From the NCBI GenBank assembly GCA_964384825.1, contig CAYLMM010000066.1:1-12309 (forward strand): a stretch of 12,309 nt of DNA. The letters run 5' to 3'. Below, piece after piece: positions 6,719-12,309 of the stretch. A program made the position numbers and the translations under genes. The notes below the pieces were generated by a model. It ran no database searches, was not told the origin of the DNA, and was given only the letters and a program-made list of their open reading frames with translations. Origin of the DNA: CAYLMM01 sp964384825. Its GTDB lineage: Bacteria; Krumholzibacteriota; Krumholzibacteriia; LZORAL124-64-63. Each line of letters begins with the position of its first letter. Position 1 is the stretch's first letter.

Positions 6719-7283
6719 GTTCATTCCTCCCGAAACCGGCCTCTTCCAGCATCTTCTTCAAGCGGCGCCGGGCGCGGAAGGCCCGGACCTTGGTCACGTT
6801 GCGGTTCCATCCGGTGCGGCGGGCGATCTCCTCGGTGTCGCAGTCCTCGAAGTACTGCAGCGTCAGCACGAGGCGGTCGTCGGTCGACAGCTTCTCGAAC
6901 AGCACGTGCAGGTATTCGGCCGCCTCCGAGGGCGAGGCGTCCTCGGTGATCGTCGGCAGTTCGTGCTTCCGTTCGACCAGCGTCTCGCGGCGATCGCGTT
7001 CCCGGGCCTCCTGCTTCCAGCGGGCGTAACCCACGCGGGTCGCGATGCGGCGCAGCCAGTGGGCGAAGGGGGCGTCGCCGCGGTAACCCGCCAGCCCGGT
7101 GTAGGCCGAGACGAAGACGTCGGACACCAGTTCGTCCAGAACGTCGCGCTCGCGGCTGAATTGCCACATCTGCCGGGCGATGTCGTTCTCGTAGCGGCGC
7201 ACGATCCGCCCGTAGGCATCCTCGTCGCCGGCCAGGACGGCCTCGATGTCGCTGCGGTCGATGTCGTTGCCGACTGAGGCCAT
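6693..7283 (-). CDS. ECF-subfamily RNA polymerase sigma factor
   Basis: This 196-residue protein has the two-domain layout of ECF sigma factors. Region 2 covers about 22-95, with the core-binding and -10 recognition stretch DELVSDVFVSAYTGL and FAHWLRRIATRVGYARWKQ. A linker rich in charged residues follows (96-120). Region 4 covers about 122-183, with the helix-turn-helix EEIARRTGWNRNVTKVRAFRAR that would read the -35 box. There is no region 1 or 3. Only one in-frame start fits: the ATG at 7283, with a GGGGGT ribosome-site-like sequence about nine bases upstream. The operon also encodes a likely anti-sigma protein and a periplasmic sensor, so the factor is probably held at the membrane until a signal arrives. 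A motif matching an ECF promoter lies upstream, which suggests autoregulation. Confidence 0.93.
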   Translation of the reverse strand: MASVGNDIDRSDIEAVLAGDEDAYGRIVRRYENDIARQMWQFSRERDVLDELVSDVFVSAYTGLAGYRGDAPFAHWLRRIATRVGYARWKQEARERDRRETLVERKHELPTITEDASPSEAAEYLHVLFEKLSTDDRLVLTLQYFEDCDTEEIARRTGWNRNVTKVRAFRARRRLKKMLEEAGFGRNEHERSAAEA

Positions 7284-7365
7284 CGCTCGGTTACCCCCAC
7301 AGTACCGTGATGCGATTCCATCGGTTCGCTGTCGCGACCGGCGCGACGTTTCCGTTTCCTCCCTC

Positions 7366-7394
7366 CTAGAGCATAAGCGGCCATCCCCGGTTAC
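7366..7394 (-). promoter_or_regulatory. Putative ECF autoregulatory promoter of the sigma operon
   Basis: On the minus strand, GTAACC (7394-7389), 17 bases, then CTCTAG (7371-7366), the same motif and spacing as at the two other local units. It would give a leader of about 75 bases before the ATG at 7283. Its -35 box lies 18 bases from that of the divergent promoter, so the two are back to back. A purine-rich AGGAGGGAGGA follows the -10 box but has no start codon at a usable distance. Confidence 0.55.
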
Positions 7395-7412
7395 ACCCCA
7401 AGAATATCGAAC

Positions 7413-7441
7413 GTAACCTGGAGCCGCGGCGGAGACTCTGC
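7413..7441 (+). promoter_or_regulatory. Putative ECF promoter of the divergent glycine-rich protein gene
   Basis: On the plus strand, GTAACC (7413-7418), 17 bases, then CTCTGC (7436-7441). Transcription would start near 7447, giving a leader of about 53 bases before the ATG at 7500, with a small CGCCG/CGGCG stem inside it. Together with the minus-strand site it forms an inverted pair, GGTTAC-18 nt-GTAACC, in the 216-base intergenic region. No other convincing gene or element is visible between 7284 and 7499. Confidence 0.55.
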
Positions 7442-7499
7442 TGGGGTATTCGACGCCGTCCTTGCGGCGGCTGGGCCTGGAACGAACCGGAGGATGATC

Positions 7500-8383
7500 A
7501 TGGGCAGCAAGACCAGAATGAATGCCGGCGGCTCGTCACCGATCCTGATCGGATTCGCGGTGCTGGCGACTGCGGCCGCGTTGGTGTTGACCGCCGCCGC
7601 CTTCGCCGCCGAGCCGGATCCGAACGTGGATGCGAAGGTCGCGGCGGCCGTCGGCGCCACGGCGGCGGATTCGATCGGGACGGCGATATCCGGAGCCTGG
7701 ATCCTGAACGAGAAATTGAGCGACGATCCGGAGGATGTGATCAAGGAGGCCATCAAGAGCAAGGGCGGCGGTCGCGGCGGCGGCATGGACGGCGGTCGGG
7801 GCGNNNNNNNNNNNNNNNNNNNNNNNNNNNNNNNNNNNNNNNNNNNNNNNNNNNNNNNNNNNNNNNNNNNNNNNNNNNNNNNNNNNNNNNNNNNNNNNNN
7901 NNNGGCGGCGGCATGGACGGCGGTCGGGGCGACAGCCGGGGCGGCGGCATGGGCGGTGGCCGGGGCGGCGGCATGGGCGGTGGCCGGGGCGGCGGCATGA
8001 GCGCCGATCTCGGCGGAGGCCGCGGCGAAGGGTCGCGCGGCGACGCTCTGGCGACCATGAGCGAGGCCATGAAGACCGTCGAGATCTTCTGCGCCGGTCC
8101 GGAGCTGAACATCACCGACGGCCGCGGCAACACCGCTCTCTATTTCACCGACGGCCGGACCAGCGAGATCTGGACCGATCGCGGAAAGCTCGTCGGCACG
8201 GGCGTCTGGCGGGACGGCGTGCTGGTGGTCAAGAATTCCGGCGGCCGCGGCGGCGGCCAGACGCGGGAATTCCGGTTCGATGCCGAAACGGACCGCCTGA
8301 CCGTGGTGCATCAGCGATCGACGCCCGGTGGCGGCGTGATCACCATCCGCACGGTCTACGACCGGCAGTCCGCGCAGGATTGA
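7500..8383 (+). CDS. Secreted glycine-rich protein of unknown function, interrupted by an assembly gap
   Basis: The gene has two visible parts. The N-terminal part (7500-7803, 101 residues) has a long hydrophobic signal segment (about residues 14-36, ending AFAAEP), then a short domain with SGAWILNEKLSDDPEDVIKEAI and the start of a Gly/Arg/Met-rich tract. The C-terminal part (7904-8383) completes that tract (GGMGGGRG repeats), then a beta-strand-rich domain with ITDGRGNTALYFTDGR, EIWTDRGKLVGTGVW and FRFDAETDRLTVVHQ. Similar 'Gly-rich between two small domains' proteins exist, but I do not know a function. The two parts are in different frames only because the gap is padded to 100 N. Joining them over a shared 28-base end restores one 251-residue frame. 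The start is the ATG at 7500, six bases after GGAGG; an in-frame ATG at 7494 abuts that site. It is expected to be periplasmic or outer-envelope, and to be controlled by the adjacent sigma factor. Confidence 0.8.
7804..7903. other. Assembly gap of exactly 100 N
   Basis: A round run of 100 N marks a join of two contigs with unknown distance. It lies in the glycine-rich repeat. The 28 bases before it (7776-7803) are identical to the 28 bases after it (7904-7931), so the contig ends may simply overlap, or further repeat units may be missing. Confidence 0.97.
7940..7999 (+). repeat. 24-bp tandem repeat encoding GGMGGGRG
   Basis: Two perfect adjacent copies of a 24-base unit (7943-7966 and 7967-7990) are flanked by partial copies. 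They encode Gly-Gly-Met-Gly-Gly-Gly-Arg-Gly. Related, diverged units lie on both sides of the N gap. Such an array can change length by slippage without breaking the frame, and it probably caused the gap. Confidence 0.85.
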
Positions 8384-8391
8384 AACGTGGG

Positions 8392-8426
8392 GCGCCTTCC
8401 CCGGCGGTTTCCGGGGAGGGCGCTTT
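8392..8426 (+). terminator. Intrinsic terminator after the glycine-rich protein gene
   Basis: A 13-pair stem (8392-8404 with 8411-8423, one G-U pair) with a six-base loop CGGTTT starts nine bases after the stop codon. It is followed by TTT only, so the U-tract is short, but the stem is strong. Confidence 0.6.
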
Positions 8427-8462
8427 CCGCCCCTCCCGCCCGCGACGCCGCGATTTTCCCCT

Positions 8463-8489
8463 TTGAACCCGATGTCATGCCCCTATACT
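8463..8489 (+). promoter_or_regulatory. Possible sigma-70-like promoter of the kinase/dehalogenase-like unit
   Basis: TTGAAC (8463-8468, 4 of 6) and TATACT (8484-8489, 5 of 6) are separated by 15 bases, shorter than the ideal 17. Transcription would begin near 8496. That leaves a leader of about 13 bases for the ATG at 8509, or about 40 for the alternative TTG at 8536. No GTAACC/CTCT motif is present here. Confidence 0.4.
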
Positions 8490-8508
8490 TCAGGGAATCG
8501 CCGGAATC

Positions 8509-10134
8509 ATGGCGCATCCCCGAGAGGGCATCCGTTTGAGGCATTCGACGCTCACATCCTCACATTCCTTCTGGACCCGGGGACTGCATTCGGTCACCCG
8601 CGGCGGCGCCGTGCTCGCCACCGGATTGCCCGAGGCCCTGGAGGTGCGCGCCTCCACCTCGCTGCGCGGGTTGGTGATTTCGCTTTCGGGCATCCTGCTG
8701 CTCTACATCCTGCTGCTGCGTTTCTACTGGGAGCGCCGCCTGCCGGCGGAGGCCGAAATCTGGTTCGGATCCGTCTACACCGTGCTGTTCGTGATGCTGG
8801 GGGTCTCGTGCGTCTTCTCGGCCGTCCTGCGTTTTTCGCGGCTGAAGCCGGCGGTTTCCCTGGCCCTGGGACAGCTCTACCAGGTGGTCCTGTGCTTCTG
8901 CGTGTCGTACACCGACATCATCAGCGGGCCGGGCGGATCGACTCCGGGCGGGGGCTTCTCCTTCGCCGCGGTGCTGATCGTGCTGTTCCCCCTGTTCGTG
9001 CCCAGCACGCTCTCGCGGACGGTGGCCGTGGCGCTGGCTTCGGCGATGACCGGGCCGGCGACCCTGCTCTTCCACCGGATGGCGACCGGACTGCCGATGC
9101 CCGCGGTGCCGGACATGGTCGACTGGTACCTGGGCAACTTCATCGTCGTGGCCCTGGTTGTGCGGACGGCCAAGATCATCAACAGCCTTTCGCGGGCGGA
9201 ATCGACGGCGCGGCGCATGGGGAGCTATTCGCTGCAGAAGAAGCTCGGCCACGGCGGGATGGGCGAGGTCTGGTGCGCGTCGCACGAACTGCTGCGGCGC
9301 CGGGCCGCCATCAAGCTGATCCAGCCAGACGTGCTGGGCACCGGCGGGACCGAGAGCCTGCAGGAGAGGTTCGAGCGCGAGGCGCAGGCCACCGCCGAAC
9401 TGCATTCGCCGCATTCGATCCAGCTCTACGATTTCGGCCTGGCCGGCGACGGGTCGTTCTACTACGTGATGGAATTGCTCGACGGGCTGAGCGGCAAGGA
9501 TCTGGTGAAGCGGTACGGGCCCCTGCGCGCGCCCCGGGTGGTCCATCTGATGCGCCAGGCCTGCGACTCGCTGTGGGACGCCCACCAGAGCGGCCTGATC
9601 CACCGCGACGTCAAGCCGGCGAACATGTTCATCTGCCGCTACGGCCACAGCACGGACTTCGTGAAGGTGCTGGATTTCGGTCTGGTGAAGCGCCGCAGCG
9701 GGTCCGAGGTCACCCTGACCGGCGACCAGGTCATCACCGGCACGCCGGCGTTCATGGCGCCCGAGGCGGCCCTGGGCGGGGCGATCGACGCGCGCACCGA
9801 CATCTATTCGTTGGGCTGCGTGGCCTATTGGCTGCTGACCGGGCAGCTGGTCTTCGACCGCGAGCAGCCGATGCAGATGGCCGTGGCGCACATCCAGAAC
9901 GAGCCGCCGCGGCCCTCGACCCGCACCGAACTGCCGATCCCGGCCGACCTCGAGGATGTGGTCCTGAAATGCCTGGCCAAGGAACCCGGCGATCGCTACC
10001 AGACCGTGCGCGAACTCGACGAGGCCCTGGCGGCCTGCGGCTGCGCCGGTGAATGGACCGAGACCGAGGCCGGGGAATGGTGGCAGACCCACCGGCCCGC
10101 CGGAGTAGGCGCACCCAAGGACTCCCGAGCATGA
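8509..10134 (+). CDS. Membrane-anchored Ser/Thr protein kinase (N-terminal helices, C-terminal Hanks-type kinase)
   Basis: This 541-residue protein begins with about six membrane helices (roughly 53-73, 84-107, 117-136, 150-166, 170-188, 205-225). A complete cytoplasmic Hanks-type kinase domain follows at 240-510. Visible catalytic elements are the glycine loop GHGGMGEV (247-254), the ATP-binding lysine K269 in AAIKL, the catalytic HRDVKPAN (365-372), DFG (389-391) and the APE motif in GTPAFMAPE (411-419). All key residues are intact, so the kinase should be active. Most bacterial PknB-type kinases place one helix after the kinase and sense with an outer domain; here the membrane part comes first and may itself be the sensor. 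The start is uncertain: the ATG at 8509 has only a weak ribosome site, and an in-frame TTG at 8536 has GAGAGGG at good spacing. The 3' end overlaps the next gene by ATGA. Confidence 0.92.
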   Translation: MAHPREGIRLRHSTLTSSHSFWTRGLHSVTRGGAVLATGLPEALEVRASTSLRGLVISLSGILLLYILLLRFYWERRLPAEAEIWFGSVYTVLFVMLGVSCVFSAVLRFSRLKPAVSLALGQLYQVVLCFCVSYTDIISGPGGSTPGGGFSFAAVLIVLFPLFVPSTLSRTVAVALASAMTGPATLLFHRMATGLPMPAVPDMVDWYLGNFIVVALVVRTAKIINSLSRAESTARRMGSYSLQKKLGHGGMGEVWCASHELLRRRAAIKLIQPDVLGTGGTESLQERFEREAQATAELHSPHSIQLYDFGLAGDGSFYYVMELLDGLSGKDLVKRYGPLRAPRVVHLMRQACDSLWDAHQSGLIHRDVKPANMFICRYGHSTDFVKVLDFGLVKRRSGSEVTLTGDQVITGTPAFMAPEAALGGAIDARTDIYSLGCVAYWLLTGQLVFDREQPMQMAVAHIQNEPPRPSTRTELPIPADLEDVVLKCLAKEPGDRYQTVRELDEALAACGCAGEWTETEAGEWWQTHRPAGVGAPKDSRA

Positions 10135-11540
10135 CCCTGGCCATCGTCCACATCCTCGTCGGTCTGGGCTCCGTCGTTTTCTTCCTGCTTTTTTCGATGG
10201 CCTCGCGGCGCGAGCGGAGGCCGCGGGCGCTGCGGATCTCGCTGATCGCCGCGGCGGCGGTCGCGATCGTCTGGGCGTTGCCGCCGCTGCTGCGGGCGCC
10301 GGCGTGGATCGCCGCGGCCATGGATCTGGGCGTGCTGATCTTCGGCGTGCTGTTCTTCGCCCCGATCGGCAAGACCCGGCCGATCGCTCCGAACGGGCCG
10401 ATCGAGCGCGTCGACGAGCGCGACGCGATGTTCTCGCGCGAGGACTACCTTCCCGGCGACGGCCGTTACGAGGCCTACTACGAGCGCCGCCCGGAACTCA
10501 AGGCCATCGACGACCGCATCCGCCGCCTGCCCCGGCTGCTCGCGCCCGGCGGCCTGCTCTACGATCCGGTGCTCTCGACCCAGGCCGACGCGATCTTCAA
10601 GATCTGCGACCGGATGGTCGGGATCGTGGACGGCCCGGTGGCCGAACGCCCCGAGGACGCCCCGCAGCCCGATCCCGCCCGCCTGACCGCCGAGGTCGCC
10701 GCCGCGGTCGAGGGCATGGGAGCCGCCGAGGTGGGCGTCTGCGAGCTGGATCCGGCCTGGGTCTACTCGCACGTCGGCCGCGGCCCGGAGCCCTGGGGCG
10801 CCCCGATCGAACCGCGCCACCGCTATGCGATCGTCTTCACCCTGGAGATGGATTTCGACAAGGTCGAGCAGGCGCCCGCCGTGGCCACGACCTGGGAATC
10901 GGCCCGGCAGTACCTGAACGAATCGGTGATCGCGGTGACGCTGGCGCAGTGGATCCGCGACATGGGATTCCCGGCCCGCGCCCACGTCTCGGGCAGCAAC
11001 TACCAGGTGATGCTGCCGCCGCTGGCGGTCGCCGCGGGCCTGGGCGAACTGGGCCGTCTGGGCTATTTCATCTCGCGGCGCAAGGGGGCGCGGGTGCGTC
11101 TGGGTGCGGTGACCACCGATCTGCCGCTGATCCCGAACGCGCCCGAGGGCGCGCGCGGTTTCGGGGCGCGCGAGTTCTGCGAGGTCTGCAAGCGCTGCGC
11201 CGACATCTGCCCGGCGGGCGCGATTCCCCGCGGCGGGATGGAAACGGTGCGCGGGGTCGAGAAGTGGCCGATGAGGACCGAGTCCTGCCTGCACTACTGG
11301 CGGGTCCTGGGCACCGACTGCGGCCTGTGCATGAAGATCTGCCCCTACAGCCACCCCGAAACCTTCGTCCACCGGGTCGTGCGGACGGGCATCGCGCGGT
11401 CGGCCTTCGCCCGCAGGGTAGCCGTGCTGGGCGAGGATCTGTTCTACGGCCGCACCCGCCAGCGCACCTACTGCAACATCTCCAGCGTCATCGGGCGCGA
11501 GGAGGAAGGCGGCGATTCCGGGGGCGGAGGCGGCGCCTAG
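10131..11540 (+). CDS. Membrane-anchored reductive-dehalogenase-like Fe-S protein
   Basis: This 469-residue protein has three N-terminal hydrophobic helices (about 3-22, 36-56, 59-78) and no twin-arginine signal. A large domain like that of corrinoid-dependent reductive dehalogenases (RdhA, related to QueG) follows. The family segment SGSNYQVMLPPLAVAAGLGELGRLGY falls at 287-312, with VRLGAVTTDLPL at 322-333. Two ferredoxin-type clusters come next: C350, C353, C356 and C360 (CX2CX2CX3CP), and C386, C397, C400 and C404 (CX10CX2CX3CP). Respiratory RdhA is exported and tethered by a separate RdhB; here the helices are fused to the enzyme and no rdhB is visible. The substrate is unknown and need not be halogenated. 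The ATG overlaps the kinase stop codon, with AAGGA nine bases upstream. The stop codon overlaps that of the convergent asparaginase gene. Confidence 0.82.
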   Translation: MTLAIVHILVGLGSVVFFLLFSMASRRERRPRALRISLIAAAAVAIVWALPPLLRAPAWIAAAMDLGVLIFGVLFFAPIGKTRPIAPNGPIERVDERDAMFSREDYLPGDGRYEAYYERRPELKAIDDRIRRLPRLLAPGGLLYDPVLSTQADAIFKICDRMVGIVDGPVAERPEDAPQPDPARLTAEVAAAVEGMGAAEVGVCELDPAWVYSHVGRGPEPWGAPIEPRHRYAIVFTLEMDFDKVEQAPAVATTWESARQYLNESVIAVTLAQWIRDMGFPARAHVSGSNYQVMLPPLAVAAGLGELGRLGYFISRRKGARVRLGAVTTDLPLIPNAPEGARGFGAREFCEVCKRCADICPAGAIPRGGMETVRGVEKWPMRTESCLHYWRVLGTDCGLCMKICPYSHPETFVHRVVRTGIARSAFARRVAVLGEDLFYGRTRQRTYCNISSVIGREEEGGDSGGGGGA

Positions 11541-12250
11541 CCCGCGGTCCGGCTCGGCGAATCTATCAGCCGACCGCCCGCCGCGTCGTGCACCCCGTAC
11601 TGGAATCCCGGCTGCACGCTGAACGCCCCGACCTCGCCCGAGCGCGACAGGGCCAGATATCCCACCTGCACCTGCTCCCACTGCGGATTGCGCCGCACGA
11701 TCCTGGCGACCGCCTCGCGGCAGGCCTCTTCGGGCGAGGCGCCGCGGCGCATCAGCTCGACCACCAGGAAGCTGCCGCTGGTCTTGAGGATCTCTTCGCC
11801 GTGCCCGGTGGCGCAGGCCGCGCCCACCTCGTGGTCGACGAACAGGGCCGCCCCGACGATCGGCGAGTCGCCGATCCGTCCGCGCATCTTGAAGCGGGCG
11901 CCGCTGGTGGTGCAGCCGCCCGCCAGGCGGCCGCCCGAGTCCAGGGCCAGCAGACTGATGGTGTCGTGGTTCTCGACGTTGGGGGCGAATTCGTATCGCG
12001 ATCCGGCGGCCAGCCACTCGCGCCATTCGGCCTCGGCCTCGGGGGTCAGCAGGTTCTCCTCGATGAAGCCCTGCTCGCGGGCGAAGGCCGCCGCGCCGTC
12101 GCCGGCCAGCATCACGTGCGGCGTTTCGGTCATCACCCGGCGGGCGATCGACAGGGGATGGCGGAAGCCTTCGAGGAAGCACACCGCTCCCGCCTCGCCG
12201 CCGTGGTCCATCACGCAGGCGTCGAGGGTGACCTTGCCTTCGCGGTCGGG
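11537..12250 (-). pseudogene. Glycosylasparaginase (N4-(beta-N-acetylglucosaminyl)-L-asparaginase), 5' end lost at a sequence breakpoint
   Basis: The frame carries 237 residues of an N-terminal nucleophile hydrolase that cleaves the GlcNAc-asparagine bond. The sequence matches the family from PDREGKVTLDACVMD onward. The autocleavage site is clear: NHDTISLLALD, where the threonine (codon 11962-11960) would become the N-terminal nucleophile of the beta chain. GRIGDSPIVGAALFVDHEVGAA and ATGHGEEILKTSGSFLVVELM form the substrate-binding part of that chain. About the first 50-60 residues of the usual 300-340 are missing. Upstream of 12250 the frame becomes unrelated and meets a TAA within five codons (12265-12263), while base composition drops. 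A GTG at 12214 could start a short product, but it would lack conserved N-terminal residues. The break may be an assembly chimera rather than a true pseudogene. Confidence 0.8.
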
Positions 12251-12309
12251 GTAGTGAAATATGCCTTACTTCGCTGGACTCCCATTTTCTCGATCATATC
12301 CTCAGTTTC
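12251..12309. other. Terminal 59 bases of lower-GC sequence unrelated to the adjoining gene
   Basis: This stretch is about 42% G+C, far below the rest of the window, and breaks the glycosylasparaginase frame. On the minus strand one frame stays open throughout and reads ETEDMIEKMGVQRSKAYF-like, which I do not recognise. It may be the end of an inserted element, a rearrangement, or foreign sequence joined by the assembler. Confidence 0.6.

Noticed and set aside
7289..7294. A further GTAACC (minus strand) beside the sigma start codon
   Set aside because: There is no CTCT box 16-18 bases downstream, and it lies only five bases from the ATG. It is more likely part of the ribosome site region.
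6863..7384. 173-codon minus-strand frame beginning near the AGGAGGGAGGA tract upstream of the sigma gene
   Set aside because: It is out of frame with the sigma factor and has no domain. The start at 7384 lies before, not after, the purine tract, so that tract does not serve it.
7770..8000. Short direct repeats that could suggest a CRISPR-like array
   Set aside because: The repeats are contiguous, in-frame and lack unique spacers. They encode a Gly/Met/Arg tract.
8463..10052. 529-codon plus-strand frame overlapping the kinase
   Set aside because: It is a different frame of the kinase gene, Arg/Pro/Gly-rich. The kinase frame holds every catalytic motif.
9996..12182. 728-codon minus-strand open frame
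   Set aside because: It is antisense to the Fe-S protein gene and out of frame with the asparaginase gene, and has no recognisable domain. The kinase and Fe-S motifs lie on the plus strand.

Overview
This 12.3 kb window is high-GC (roughly two thirds G+C by eye) and almost fully coding. A MacAB-type tripartite exporter, a periplasmic adaptor with an N-terminal anchor and a CnrX/CpxP-like sensor point to a Gram-negative (diderm) bacterium. The split MacB, the membrane-anchored Ser/Thr kinase and the reductive-dehalogenase-like protein would fit an uncultured FCB-type or Acidobacteria/Gemmatimonadota-like lineage, but that placement is a guess. A run of exactly 100 N inside a repeat, and a right end that departs from its gene, indicate a draft (possibly metagenomic) assembly.

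Layout. Positions 1-2372, minus strand: a truncated neurotransmitter:sodium symporter (NSS) gene with its own sigma-70-like promoter and a TTG start, preceded by an AspT/YidE-family transporter. Positions 2478-5707, minus strand: a MacA-like adaptor, a MacB/LolD-like ATPase and a MacB-like permease, tightly packed and in part translationally coupled. Positions 5944-7283, minus strand: an ECF sigma factor, an 85-residue single-pass protein and a single-pass CnrX/CpxP/Spy-like protein, closed by a strong intrinsic terminator. Positions 7500-8383, plus strand: a divergent gene for a secreted glycine-rich protein, interrupted by the N gap. Positions 8509-11540, plus strand: a membrane Ser/Thr kinase overlapping by ATGA with a membrane-anchored, reductive-dehalogenase-like Fe-S protein. 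Positions 11537-12250, minus strand: a glycosylasparaginase broken at its 5' end by about 59 bases of lower-GC, unrelated sequence.

How the parts may work together. The central region (5.7-8.4 kb) looks like a self-contained envelope-stress circuit. The order sigma, small one-helix protein, one-helix periplasmic sensor resembles CnrH-CnrY-CnrX of Cupriavidus. The same bipartite motif, GTAACC-17 nt-CTCT(A/G), lies upstream of the sigma operon, the divergent glycine-rich gene and the macAB-like operon, always in the right orientation and with the same spacing. I infer that it is the promoter of this ECF sigma factor and that its regulon includes itself, the exporter and the secreted protein. 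The sensor lacks the His-rich metal site of CnrX, so the signal may not be a metal. The kinase/dehalogenase-like pair is a second, separate unit with no obvious link to the sigma circuit.
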